DNA of 64,000 nucleotides from Prorocentrum cordatum (GCA_963575745.1 CAUYUJ010019110.1:123334-187333); one strand, 5' to 3'. Shown: positions 44,121 through 55,040, numbered from the stretch's first letter. A program made the numbers and translations. The notes: generated by a model not told the origin, from the sequence alone.

Positions 44121-45575
44121 TCAGGTTACCGAAGAGTGGCAGCACCTGTCGAAGGTGAAGACAAGGTCCCAGCACAAATGGTTGCCCCCCGGGCCATGCC
44201 GTTCCTCATCGCAGCACTCCCCTGCGCCGAAGCCGCCGCTCCAGCAGTCCTCGCCAGCCGCCCCTTGACTTGCAGTAGCAGCTATACGGCAGGCCAAGGA
44301 GAGGTTTCCTCTGCCAGTACGGGTCGGCTCCGGCGACTTTCGCATGAACCACTGGAAGCTGCGGTACGAGACAAAGAGGCCCCGCCGTATCCTGCCCAAT
44401 GTGCGCGGGCTGCGAGCCGTCGCAGACTGCTGCCCCAACGAGTCGTCGACATCCGCCCCCAGCGTTGCCGCGAAAGACAGAACATCGTGCCGCACCTCTG
44501 GGAAGGCCCAGTCGTCTCCGAAGACAATCCCACCAGGGGACACAGCCTCCCAAGCCAACTGCAGCTCAAGGAAGACCTCGCCCGCCTCTAGACGGAAGAG
44601 AACTTTGCACACGCACCGATCCTGGCAAGGCCAACCCTGGGCCCAGAATCGGTGCATACGCCCTCCTGGCTCGGCCAAGGAGACACGTGCACCGATCCCG
44701 GGCCTGGGATGGGCCTGGCCAGGATCGGTGCGTGTGCACAGCTCCTCCTGGCCCGAGCCTCGTGTGCTGAATCGAGGTAGATCACTTGCGGCCTCGGCAG
44801 CACGGCCTGATCGGCCAGCTCGGGCAACAGCCGCAGCGCAGTGACGGAGGTGGCGTGCAGCGGCAGCACCAGGGCAGCTGCGGGCCCAGCCCTAAGCACG
44901 TTCGCTCGAAACCTGTCGTACAAAGCGATTGAGGGGTCTGTTTTCCACCACCACCACCACCACCATAAGTTGGAGGGGGGGAAGGAGGTGAAGGAAGAGG
45001 AGGAGGAGGAGGAGGACGATGAAGAGGAGGAGGAGGAGGAGGAGGAGGAGGAGGAGGACCCCCTCCCTCTCCAACTTATGGTGGTGGTAGTGGAAAACAG
45101 GCACATCAGCGATGGTGCCATCAGGGCGTAAGAGCTCACGCCGCTCCGCCGGAGGCCTCGTCCAGATGACATTCCTGTCGCCGACGAAGGTGTCGACGGC
45201 AACGACTGTTGTCCTGGCGTCGAACGGGGCCTTGGCCGCCCTGGCCGCGGCGCGGCGCGCCGTCAGAATGGCGGACCCGCCCTCGAAAGCGCCGAGCTCG
45301 AGCCAGAGGAGGACCGGCTGCGCTGCCATCTCGAGCACCATGTCAATATCATCAGGTGACACACGCGTGATGTGCTGGTCTGGCGGCCGCGCGCTCTCTG
45401 CGAAGCTCGGCGGCAGAGCCGCGAGGAGCGGGTCGAAGCCCAAGAAGAGCTCGTCGATGAGCGTCTTCGCCACTTCAGGACGATCAAGATGACGGTGCTC
45501 TGCAGTGTCTGCGTGACTGGCGGCGGCAAATAGCACGACTGGCTGGCCAAGATAGATCACCAGCCTGATGGGCAT
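44121..45575 (-). CDS. Class I SAM-dependent methyltransferase, multi-exon
   Basis: Three minus-strand exons form one Rossmann methyltransferase of the Methyltransf_24 kind. Exon 1 (ATG at 45575 is a possible start) has DIDMVLEMAAQPVLLWLELG, the SAM loop GAFEGGSA, and TTVVAVDTFVGDRNVIW. Exon 2 (about 44937-44759) has ALYDRFRANVLRAG and PQVIYLDSAHE. Exon 3 (44585 onward) has AGEVFLELQLAWEAVSPGGI, VFGDDWAFPEVRHDVLSFA and SFQWFMRKS. LDSAHE and GDDW are the usual late motifs. Exons 2 and 3 join in frame across a 173-nt GC-AG intron. The substrate is unknown. The true end probably lies near 44330, after WFMRKS; the frame runs on to 44121. No promoter element was seen. Confidence 0.7.
44586..44758 (-). 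mobile_element. Introner-like intron, 173 nt, GC-AG, with 27-bp TIRs
   Basis: On the minus strand LDSAHE ends in CACGAG, the intron starts GCTCGG at 44758 and ends CTAGAG at 44586, and the next exon starts GCGGGCGAG. Removing it joins LDSAHE to AGEVFLELQ in frame. Inside are inverted arms 44606-44632 and 44712-44738 (TGCACACGCACCGATCCTGG) with one mismatch. The core CTGGCCAGGCCCATCC is shared with the element at 21028-21166. TIR elements that become introns are known as introners in several algae and dinoflagellates. Confidence 0.8.
44938..45104 (-). mobile_element. Second TIR insert in the methyltransferase gene (about 165 bp)
   Basis: Arms 44938-44982 and 45060-45100 are inverted copies (CTGTTTTCCAC, ACCACCATAAGTTGGAG) around a GGA array. 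It separates exon 1 (ends near GTIADV) from exon 2 (DPSIALYDRF). The distal end gives AAAACAG as acceptor, but I found no GT, GC or GA donor that keeps the frame with it, so the exact splice sites are open. Confidence 0.65.
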
Positions 45576-45970
45576 TTTCGGCACCCATCGCCGTACAGTC
45601 TGCCCGAGACCACGGCAGCTTACCATGGCAAATGAGGCGCGGTGCTGCAAAATGCACGCTCAACTTGCGCACATAATGCAAACGTGCTATGACGGCGCTC
45701 CCCGAAAAAAACAATGTAGCGTCCATTGCCCCGTCAAGTCCGCCCACATTGAACCGCAATGGCTACGGATCGCAAACGAGGTAGATCTGGCGGCATAACA
45801 GATCGGAGGTTGGGCGTGACAATCAAGTGGCCCCAGCCAATACATGAGTTTCGGCTTCGCTTCCTGTAACGTGTGCCGGCGAGGCGAAGCTGCGCGGTGG
45901 CGAAGATGTGTCGGCCGTGGCCAGGGCCAAGTCGAACAAGCAAAATTCGCTGCATGCGTCGCCAAGGCCT
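45576..45970. other. Upstream of the methyltransferase; no gene seen
   Basis: The minus frame continues upstream to 45650 (MQHRASFAMVSCRG), so an earlier start is possible. 45660-45970 has no other recognisable feature. Confidence 0.4.
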
Positions 45971-45974
45971 GCGA

Positions 45975-46740
45975 GGTTGTTCTATGAATTGTCCCGTGGT
46001 TGTCCTGTGGGTTGCCCCATGGGGTGACCCGTTGGTTGTCCCGCGGCTGCCCGTTTGTTGTCCCGTGGGTCGCCCTGTGGATGTTTCAATGGGTTTTCTT
46101 CTTGCTATCCCATGAATCCTCCCGCAAATTCTCCCGCGGTTATTCCGTGCGCTTTCCCGTGGAGTTCGGTGGTTCTCCCGAGATTATCCCGTGGATAATC
46201 CCGTGGGTTGTCCTCTGGGTTGTCCCACAAGGTGTCCTGAGATTGCCCCGTGGGCTATCCACAAGGTTGTTCACGTGGTTGTCCAATGGGTGTCCCGTGG
46301 GTTGTCCCGCGGGTCGGTCCGGTGGTTGTCCCATGGGTTCCCCCGTGGTTGTTCCGTGCGCTGTCCCGCGCGTTGTCCTGCGATTGCTCCCTGAGGATTG
46401 CGTGGGTTGTCCCCCAAGTTGTCTCTTGCTTGTCCTGTGTGTTGTCCCGTGAGCTGTCCTATTGGTTGTTTCGTGGGTGTCCCCTGGATTGTCTCGCGGG
46501 TTCTCCCGTGGTTCTCCCGTGGATTGTCTCGCGTATTGTCCCGTGGTTGTCCCGTGGCTGTCCTGTTGTTGTTGTCCCGTGGTTGTCCTGTGGCTGGTTT
46601 CCTGGATTGTGGGTCATTTTCTGGGTTGAGCCCCGAGTTGTCCCGTGAGTTTCCCCGTGCGTCGTCCCGCGGTGTGTCTTGGAGACGTCCCGTGGGTTGT
46701 TCCATTGTGCCACGTGGGAAATACACATCGGAATGAAATT
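45975..46740. repeat. GTTGTCCCGTGG minisatellite
   Basis: A 15-bp-like unit GGTTGTCCCGTGGGT is repeated with many changes over about 750 bp. It gives open frames in several phases (VVPWVVPWL; DNPRDNPRD). Confidence 0.9.
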
Positions 46741-47080
46741 CCAATTGTCATACCATACATGTGTGCACACACGTGCTACAGGACAGCATATTGCACATGC
46801 AGAATTAACATAATGAAATAACGCATATCGCGTCAGATGAAATCCAAGAAATCGGCACAACGAATCCAGATAGTGGAAGCAACTTTAGACTGAGCAACTA
46901 GATGCAAGTCCTAAATATAGATGTACCTATACGGCCGCCTGTCGGGTGATATGGAATTTGGTGGTGGGGGGAAAAAACAAACTGACGACAACTGCTGTGA
47001 TGATGACGAGGCTGGTGATGCGCCTTCGAGTTGGCGACGACGCGTTGTGACGATGCTGCGCCGCGATGTGATCCCACGAT
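46741..47080. other. No gene seen
   Basis: Unique spacer between two minisatellites. Confidence 0.4.
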
Positions 47081-47084
47081 CGAT

Positions 47085-47345
47085 CTCACCACGGGACACA
47101 GACGAGACACCGACGGGATACCGACGGGACACCAACGGGACACCGACGGGACACCGACGTGACACTGACGGGACACCAACGGGACACCGACGGGACAGCC
47201 ACAGGACAGCGACGGAATACCAACGAGACAACGACGGGACACCGACGAGACACCACGGCGGGACAATTTGGCCACCGCCCACCCATCGCGGGGGAGGAAC
47301 GGACAACGACGAGACACCACGGCGGGACAACCCAGCCACCGCCCG
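47085..47345. repeat. ACACCGACGGG minisatellite
   Basis: A roughly 11-bp unit GACACCGACGG repeats from 47096 to about 47260. At 47230-47345 a 70-bp block (GACGAGACACCACGGCGGGAC ... CCACCGCCCACCC) is duplicated. Confidence 0.9.
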
Positions 47346-47464
47346 CCCACCGGGGAGGGAGGAGGGGTGGTCTAAGGCTCTGGACCCTCCCGAGCCACAA
47401 AGGAGTCATCCCTCTCGCCAGCCCACGCAGCTTCGCTTCGCCAGCACGCACGAACCACCCAACC

Positions 47465-47935
47465 TCATATATATACACACACATATACATACATATATAT
47501 ATATACATAAGCACATACACCCATAAACATGCATCTACATGCATATACATACATATCCATACATACTTACATACATACGTACATACATACATACAACCAT
47601 ACATACATACATACATACATACATACATACATACATACATACATACATACATACATACGGCAGGTTCGCGTCGTGTCGACCCCGGCGTTGGTTTCTGACA
47701 CCGCGGGGATCGTTCAACCTGGAACGAGCGGCCGCTGCCGCAACGGCCGATCGTTCAACATCGATCGATTCTGGGTCGCCGGCGGCGTTCAACCTTGAAC
47801 GCCGGCGCTGGGGTCGCCGCTGGTCGACACGACGCAAACCTACCGTACATACATATTTACATACATACAAACAAACAATCAAACAAACAAACAAACAGAC
47901 ATACATCAATATACACATACACACGCATGTGAGCC
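47465..47935. repeat. CATA tetranucleotide array
   Basis: TATA/CATA tracts at 47465-47655 resume at 47848-47905 as CATA/AACA. A TIR element splits the array. Confidence 0.9.
47656..47847. mobile_element. 192-bp TIR element inside the CATA array
   Basis: Arms 47656-47681 and 47822-47847 (26 bp; TACGG.AGGTT.GCGTCGTGT) are reverse complements with two mismatches. CATACATA flanks both sides. The interior contains a further palindrome, CGGCGTTCAA / TTGAACGCCG at about 47786-47808. No coding sequence, so it is non-autonomous. Confidence 0.9.
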
Positions 47936-48145
47936 AGCGCAAACACCAAACAATGTTTCATTGCAATATACGCAATGCAATCTAGGTGCAATCGACTTGG
48001 TGCATTCTAGACGGTGCAATTGACTACCCTGCACCGCGCCCGACCACCTCCACTGCTCGCGCAAACATCCCACCCACCCACCCGCAACTTGGTCGCAAGA
48101 CTTCTTAAGACAAGACCGTGACGGTAGGTACCACATGGCACTTGG
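47936..48145. other. No gene seen
   Basis: Contains TTGCAATATACGCAATGC-type words similar to the 22.8-kb repeat. Otherwise unique. Confidence 0.4.
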
Positions 48146-48570
48146 CCACGACACCGACGCCGACGACGACAGCGACAACGACGACGACGGCGCCGCCGAC
48201 ACCGACTACGACGACACCGCCGACGTCGACGTCGACGAAGACGACGACGACGCCGACGCCGACGACGACGACGAAGACGACGACGACGTCGCCAACGAAG
48301 ACGACGACGAGGGAGGAGGGAGGACGACGACGGCGACGACGACGACAACGACGATGGATGAGGGAAGACGGCGACGACGCGAACGACGAAGGAGGAGGAA
48401 GGACGGCGACGCCGACGACGACAACGACGAGGGAGGAGGGAAGACGAAGACGACGACAACGACGACGAAGACGACGACGACGGCGACGAAATAGGAGGGA
48501 CGACGACAAGACGCCGACGACGGACGACGACGACGACGAGGGAGGAGGATAACGACGAGGGAGGAGTGAA

Positions 48571-48611
<41 letters not shown>

Positions 48612-48820
48612 CGACGAAATAGGAGGGACAACGACGAAACGCCGACGAAGACGACGAGGGAGGAAAGACGACCACGGCGACAACGACGACGGAAGCGACG
48701 ACGACGCCAAGACGACGACGACGACGACGACGAGGAAACACAGAAGACGACGACGGCGACGACGACGACGACGACAACGACAACGAGGGAAGAGGGAGGA
48801 CGACGACGACGACGACGCAA
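48146..48820. repeat. GAC trinucleotide array with GAGGGAGGA interruptions
   Basis: About 670 bp of GAC/ACG with recurring GACGAGGGAGGAGG and GACGAAATAGGAGGGAC words. The 300-350-codon frames across it are repeat translations. Confidence 0.95.
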
Positions 48821-48829
48821 GAGCGCGCG

Positions 48830-49290
48830 CGCACGCTTTTGTTGAAAATCCGTGTTGCGAAACCGTGGGTTTTTGTAGGTTTTTTGGACGCGCGATTTTG
48901 AAATCCTTCCGAAACCGATGGGTTTTGAAAGATTTCGGCGTACGCGCGCGACGACGCGCGCGTCTGCACTTCGTCCCATTTTTTGCAGAGGATTCTCGCG
49001 ACGGCACACGCGCAAGGGCGTTCGACAGATTTCGACATGCGCGCGCGACGCCCGTTTGGTAGCATGTTGTGAAAATCTTGAAAAACCCATGGTTTTCTTC
49101 AGATTTCGCAAGAGCTCGCGCGGAAGCTTTTTTAGCAAATCAGTGTTGCGAAACCCTGTGTGTTTGTATGTTTTTTGGGGAAACTCGATTGCGAAATCCT
49201 TCCGGCACCGAAGGTTTTTGAAGGATTTCGGCATGCGCGCGCGACGACGCGCGCGTGTGCATTTCGTCCTATTTTTTGCAAGGGATTTGT
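48830..49290. repeat. 290-bp tandem duplication
   Basis: GTGTTGCGAAACC, TGAAATCCTTCCG, GATTTCGGC, CGCGCGCGACGACGCGCGCG and TTCGTCC.ATTTTTTGCA occur in order at 48850-48992 and again at 49142-49281. The segment between carries a shorter related part (49070-49130). Confidence 0.85.
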
Positions 49291-49550
49291 GACAAAGTGC
49301 TATGTTAGAACAACAAATGTCTCCGCAGTGTGCTTTTGTTTACAAGGGACCCTCAGGGGGGGGGAACAGGCCTGCCTGGGATGGTATGATTTCATATTTA
49401 GGATGGACGAGTGTGCAGAATATGTATGAAATTATACTATCCCAGGGGGAAGCGTTAAGTCCAGGGGGGGAGAATCTATTCTCTTTTTAAAAAGGAGAAT
49501 CCACGTGGCGCAACATGCGCGGACCAAAACACCGAAAAACCATGCCACGC
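49291..49550. other. No gene seen
   Basis: G-runs at 49357 and 49468. No motif. Confidence 0.4.
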
Positions 49551-49865
49551 CTTCTGACTCAGTGTAAACCAGTGCAAAGTACTACAAACAACGCAAAGCA
49601 AGGCAACGCAACGCAAAGCAACGCAGCACGAGGCAAAACAACGCAAAGCAAAGCACAGCAACGCGCAGCATTGCACAGACAGGCACAGACGTGAAAAACA
49701 ATATAAAACAATGCAAGGTCGCGCGAGGCCATGCGAAGCAACACGCAGCAACGACGCAAGTCAAATCCAAGCTGGGAAACGCAGAGCAACGTAACGCAAC
49801 GCAAATGAAACGCACAGCCACGCGACGCAACGCAAACTAATGCAAATCAGTGCCGAGCAACATAC
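49551..49865. repeat. GCAACGCAAA degenerate short repeat
   Basis: Words such as GCAACGCAAAGCAACGCA repeat at 5-10-bp spacing over about 300 bp. The Cys/Leu/Ala-rich minus frames are repeat translations. Confidence 0.85.
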
Positions 49866-49944
49866 ATTAGTTGTTTGCTGTAAGCGATGAGCCTTTTCGG
49901 CCCCGAGAGATGCGCGAGTTCCGTCTCTGTGACTATGCCATTGA

Positions 49945-49972
49945 TCTGCTCTCTCTTTCTCTTTCTCTTTCT

Positions 49973-50009
<37 letters not shown>

Positions 50010-50010
50010 G
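49945..50010. repeat. CT microsatellite
   Basis: A CTTTCTCTTT tract then CTCTCT. It gives poly-Ser/Leu in plus frames. Confidence 0.95.
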
Positions 50011-50139
50011 CGGCTCAAGCCTTTCTGGGTCAAGCTGGGGGTCGGCCGCAGTTGGCCCGAGGCCTGGGACACCAGAGGCCCACTCTGGAGACCCACGAGA
50101 TCCCAGGGGTGCCTGGAAGCGGGCGCCTGGCGCGCGACG

Positions 50140-51165
50140 TTGCGTCTCGGGGCGCCCAGCTGCCAGGCGGAGGGCATGCACCCGGCCACCGCCGCTGCTC
50201 GGAAAAAAAGGGCCGGCCGCTGTGCGACAGCGGCAACCGCCCGCCGCGCAGCGTCGCCGGCCACCCACCTCCTCGCCAGGCCGGCGAAGGAGAGGGGACC
50301 AGCCGGGCCCGCCAGCTCGCCGTTCGGCGGGCTGCTGCTGGCGACCGGGCTCCTCGGCGGCGCGCGGCGGCGCGCCGTTGGTCGGCGCCGCTTCCGCAAC
50401 CTGGACGCGCCGTGCGGGTGTTACTCGTTCGCACACGACGACCCGGAGATCCCTCTGGACTTCGAGAGCGCGGAGCCGAGCGAGCTCTGGCCGCCGCCGG
50501 CAGGGGAGCCCCCGAGCCGGTGCCCCCCGCGGGCAGCCGGATGCCAATCAATCCCTCCACCAACCCCACAGCCAAATTTCCTGGATCGGGGGCTGGGGGA
50601 CCTGGATCCCGAGAGGGCGACCAGACCCGGTTCCGGAGGGCTGAAGGGGTCGGAGTATGGGCCTGCCAGGCGAGGCATGGCCCTTCGTCGCGGGGCTCCG
50701 GCTCACGCTCTGCTTCGTGCGCACCCTGGCCGGCATCGCCCACAGCCTGCGCGCTTTTCGCCCCGTGAAGCCGATGACTTTGCGCAACAGCATCTGCAGC
50801 ATCTCCAGGTGCCCGAGGCGCTCGCCAGGCGAAGCAGAGGTTGACGAGCTTCTGCCGCCGCTAGCGCCCTAGCCTACCGAACTGGTTCGGGCGGGCCCAG
50901 CACGGGCGCTACAACCACAACCAAGCACCTCGCCAAGAAGATCAAGGGGCGCAGCACAAGCTGGAAGCTCAACGACGTCCTCCTTCGGATCGACGGGCAC
51001 CGCCTCCGCGTCGACCCGCAGGCAATGAATCGCACCGACCAATCCGGCCTCTGGATCAACTGCGTCGCGGCGTACGGGGCCACCTCCCGCGCCTTGTGCC
51101 AGCGGCTCGAGCAAGCGGAGCCAAAAAGAGTCCATCTTGACCGCTCGAACAGCTGCGACGTGTAG
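50140..51165 (+). CDS. Unrecognised multi-exon gene candidate
   Basis: Three plus-strand stretches look like protein without a known family. 50400-50545: GCYSFAHDDPEIPLDFESAE. 50657-50760: GEAWPFVAGLRLTLCFVRTL and AGIAHSLRAFRPVK, hydrophobic, possibly one membrane segment. 50845-51165: a frame open to TAG (51163-51165) with KGRSTSWKLNDVLLRIDGHR, LWINCVAAYGATSRALCQRL and EPKRVHLDRSNSCDV. The pieces are in different frames, so introns or frameshifts would be needed; I could not define splice sites. The minus strand is also open over much of this, so the strand is uncertain. Confidence 0.3.
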
Positions 51166-51700
51166 TCCGGGGCGGGGGCCCTTGTAGTCCTGGGGTGGTG
51201 CTCGGTTCTACGTGGGGCGCAGCGTACACGCGCGCGGCAGCGGTGCTACAGCTGCGCGCCTTGCAACGCCCAGGCGACAATTGCGCGCGGAAGTTTCTTG
51301 TCATCCGCACTTCTTGGCAGTGCGGGGGTGGCCTTCTCGTCCAGGGGCGGGGTCCCTGTAGTCCAGGGGAAGGGCCAGAGGGAGGCCCTGGTAATCCCGG
51401 GGGGCCTTGTATTCCGGGGGCCCAGATCTAGCGAGGTACCACATGATTCGGTAATTCAAAGGGCAGCCTCATTGCTCGATATACAAATAGGCAGCTCGAT
51501 TCCGAATCTGGCACGAACCAATTGCACATCGAAAGCTGCACCCCTTCCCGCCCGCCCCACCCCACACCCCACACAGCCTCCTTATCATCCGAAGGATGCA
51601 CTTTGATGTATGTTCAAGACGAGGCGCTCTCGTGCGCAAAGCGCGGCATTCCTGCACATTCTATTCGGCCTGTGTTCGGCACTCACTAACCCTCCTGTTT
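51166..51700. other. No gene recognised; CCTGGTAATCCCGGGG-like words
   Basis: 51160-51425 has CCCTTGTAGTCC, CCCTGTAGTCCAGGGG and CCCTGGTAATCCCGGG, a loose repeat with G-runs. Confidence 0.5.
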
Positions 51701-51774
51701 ATTATCCTCCTCCGTTCCCTCCTTCTCGCCCCCCTAAACCATTACCACAGCATCGTTCTCTGCCCTTCTCTTTC

Positions 51775-51775
51775 G

Positions 51776-51812
<37 letters not shown>

Positions 51813-51905
51813 ACTCTTTATTATCTCTCTCTCTCTTTCTTTCTCTCTCTCTCTCTCTCTCTCTTTCACACGTTCTGTGCCTATATATATATATATATAT
51901 ATATC
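51775..51905. repeat. CT array then TA array
   Basis: CTCTCT (51778-51871, with small interruptions) and TATATA (51882-51904). Confidence 0.95.
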
Positions 51906-52194
51906 GGTCTCAACTCTCTGTCTCCCTCTCTCCCTCCCTCCATCCCCCCCTCCACCCCACGGATTTCCTCTCAAGTTTCCTATTCGATCCTTTTCAAGCC
52001 AATCTCCTCGTCGGGAAGGTCTCAAACAGTAGTCAACAATTATCCCGGCAAAGCAACCTAACAGCGATGTGTAGGAGCATATCTGGAAGCATTCCCCTCA
52101 AGATTCAGATGAGAATCCAGTTGTAGAATTCTGCTGTTCTCGCAGTCGTAGTCGCATTCGCGATGACAGTCGCAGTGGCAATGGCAGTCGCAGT
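51906..52194. other. No gene seen
   Basis: Pyrimidine-rich to about 51990, then unique. Confidence 0.4.
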
Positions 52195-52510
52195 CACAGC
52201 CTCAGCCTCAGCCTGCCTCAGCCTCAGCCTCAGCCTGCCTCAGCCTCAGCCTGCCTCAGCCTCAGCCTCAGCCTGCTTCAGCCTCAGCCTCAGTCTGCCT
52301 TCAGCCTCGGCCTCAGCCTCAGCCTGCCTCAGCCTCAGCCTGCATCAGCCTCAGCCTCAGCCTCAGCCTGCCTCAGCCTGCCTCAGCCTCAGCCTCAGCC
52401 TGCTTCAGCCTCAGCCTCAGTCTGCCTTCAGCCTCGGCCTCAGCCTCAGCCTCGCCTCAGCCTCAGCCTGCAGCCTCAGCCTGCCTCGGCCGCAGCATCA
52501 GCCTGCCTCA
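52195..52510. repeat. CAGCCT hexamer array with higher-order block
   Basis: CAGCCTCAGCCTGCCTCAGC words. A block of about 130 bp (from CTGCTTCAGC to CAGTCTGCCTTCAGCCTCGG) is repeated near 52270 and 52400. Confidence 0.9.
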
Positions 52511-52524
52511 GCATTCAAAATGTG

Positions 52525-53000
52525 GCCCAGGAATGGCGTTCTGGGAACTCGAAGACCACGAAGTGGCCTACACTTGGCTCTGGACATTCAAAATCATGCC
52601 CAGGAATTGGAGTTCTGGGAACTCGAAAACCACGAAGTGGCCTACAGTTGGCTCCGGGCATTCAAAATCATGCCCAGGAATTGCGTTCTGGGAACTCGAA
52701 GACCACGAAGTGGTCTACGGCTCTCATTCAAATCATGCCCAGGAATGAGTTCTGGGAACTCGAAGAGCACGAAGTGGCTTACAGTTGGCTCCGGGCATTC
52801 AAAATGTGGCCCGGGAATGGAGTTCTGGGAAGTCGAAGAGCACGAAGTGGCCTACAGTTGGCTTCCGGGCATCCAAAATGTGGCCCGGGAATGGAGTTCT
52901 GGGAAGCCGAAGAGCACGAAGTGGCCTACAGTTGGCTCCGGGCATTCAAAATGTGGCCCGGGAATGGAGTTCTGGGAGGTCGAAGAGCACGAAGTGTGTG
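52525..53000 (+). repeat. 73-bp tandem repeat, seven copies
   Basis: Units start GAAT(T)G.GTTCTGGGAA at about 52531, 52604, 52677, 52741, 52814, 52888 and 52961. Each contains TCGAAGA.CACGAAGTGGCC and GGGCATTCAAAAT. The unit is 73-74 bp, not a multiple of three, yet the frame 52163-53104 stays open for 313 codons, cycling through all three phases of the unit. Confidence 0.95.
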
Positions 53001-53436
53001 ACTGTTTGCTTAAAACGAGCGTGGTTCTCGCCTGTCCGGCTCCCGCCCAGACCCCCCTGGGGAGTCATCAGATGCTCTCTTTTGACCCCATTAGAAACCT
53101 ATAAGTCTTCGCTGTTAGGTTAAAAAATAGCGCGACTCCAGCCCTTCTCCATTCCCCCCAGAGGCACTGCACTCACGGAGCGCCAAGGCCGCCTCTTGTC
53201 GTCACATTTACAACGGCAGGTGGTCGCCACGTGTTCCAGAGCACTCCAATTTTTTCGATTTGGACCACATGCGCGACCAATGCGCCACCTAACATCATGT
53301 TTTGATGATGCCATGCGCGCCCAAACGCACGGCCTGGGCATCCATCCACCTTCGTTGCGGAACCAAGGGCCAAGGTCACTGGGGACTCAATGTCAGTTCG
53401 TTGCCTCCCCAAGGTTGTTTCCGGATGTGTTTATGT
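53001..53436. other. No gene recognised
   Basis: Unique sequence. No motif-bearing frame. Confidence 0.4.
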
Positions 53437-53701
53437 GTGTCTTGCGCTTTCATGTGCAAATGCTGACCTGTGCATGACTGCCATTTCTCTTGCTTCGCAG
53501 CGGTGGTTGTTCTCGACAGCCCTGCCGTGTTCCGTTGTGCTAGCCGCGCGCCTTCGATGTCGTCTGCGCAGCACGCGCGCTATGCTGTGGGCATAGGTCT
53601 GGCCGAGCAGAGGCTATTCGCACGCGCGTGCGAATTTGGGGCACAAGAACCATCATCATCATCATCATCATCATCATCATAATCAGCAGCAGCAGCAGCA
53701 G

Positions 53702-53739
<38 letters not shown>

Positions 53740-53746
53740 CCATCAC

Positions 53747-53778
<32 letters not shown>

Positions 53779-53819
53779 GCATCATCATCAGCATCATCAT
53801 CATCATCATCATCATCACC

Positions 53820-53853
<34 letters not shown>

Positions 53854-53938
53854 TCATCGTCGTCGTCATCATCATTGTCATCATCATCAGCATCATCATC
53901 ATCATCACCATCATCATCAACATCAGCATAATCATCAT

Positions 53939-54015
<77 letters not shown>

Positions 54016-54490
54016 CACATCCTCCCCGGCCCTTCCCCTCCTTATCTTGCTCGTGGTCCTGCTCGGCATCCCTGCCGAATCCTCCTTGCCCCCCGTTCCC
54101 TCCCCTTCCTCTCCTCTCCTGCGCCTCGCTTCTGCTTTCTCCCCCTTGCCGGCCTCAGGGCCCACTAACGGACGGTCGGGGTGAGTCGGGGCCCCGAACC
54201 CGAATCGGTGCTATGAGCGGCCGCAGGCGGGACCTCTGGGGAGGGTCAGGCCCGCAAAAACGTGCCTCCGCCGAGAGTGTGCATCAGTCCTGCTCGGAGG
54301 GGTCCCGAAGGCCGAAGCCGGTTGCTGCCCCTCCCCTTCCCCTCGTCCCCCTCTTTTCCATCCATTGCCCTCACTCCCTGCCCTCTCGCGTTCTTCTCTC
54401 CAGACCCTGTCGTTCCCCCTTCCCCCCTGCCTTCCCTCCCCTCTCCCTTTCCGCCCTCGCCTCCCCTCCTTGCCCTTGTCCTCGCGATCC

Positions 54491-54541
<51 letters not shown>

Positions 54542-55040
54542 CCTCTCAATTCCCTGCCCCCTTCCCGTTTCCAGCGATTTGCTCCCGTGCCCCCTTCTGC
54601 AGGGTTCCTATTCTGCTCTCCCTTGTCTATGCCTGTTGCTTGGACCACCCCCTCGCAGTGCACCTGGCTGGTGGCGCCCGACTCGGCTCTGCAACTTCGA
54701 CCACCAAATCTTCTCTGCGCCAAGAGCCGAAGTAGTCCGCGCTGGGGGCGGCGACGGTGGTGCACGCAGGATTCGGGTTCGCGGCCCCGCTCTGCCCCGA
54801 GCGTCCGCGAGCACACCCCCAGGCCGGCAAGGGGGAGAAAGCAGAAGCGAGGCGCAGGAGAGGAGAGGAAGAGGAGGGAACGGGGGGCAAGGAGGATTAC
54901 CAGCACGCGCAGACGACATCGAAGGCGCGCGGCCAGCACGACGGAACACGGCAGGGCTGTCGAGAACAACCACCGCTGCGAAGCAAGAGAAAGGCCAACC
55001 ATGCACAGGCAAGCATCTGCACATGAAAACGCAAGACATC
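53437..55040. repeat. Large inverted duplication with a CAT array in one arm
   Basis: 53437-53578 (…CTTGCTTCGCAGCGGTGGTT…) is the reverse complement of 54896-55040 at high identity. 54070-54210 (AATCCTCCTTGCCCCCCGTT, GCGCCTCGCTTCTGCTTTCT) is the reverse complement of about 54755-54895. On the right the two blocks touch. On the left they are separated by about 490 bp, mostly the CAT array. The centre (54215-54750) contains a CT array (54496-54540). Confidence 0.85.
53648..54016. repeat. CAT trinucleotide array
   Basis: About 370 bp of CAT with CAG, CAC and CGT blocks, ending with an uninterrupted run of about 25 units. Frames are poly-Ile, poly-His, poly-Met and poly-Asp. Confidence 0.95.

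Noticed and set aside
45975-46740. CRISPR-like or regularly spaced repeat
   Set aside because: Units are degenerate and contiguous with no unique spacers; this is a eukaryotic minisatellite.
48007-49234. 300-350-codon Arg/Ser/Val frames at the GAC array
   Set aside because: Low-complexity translations, all phases open.
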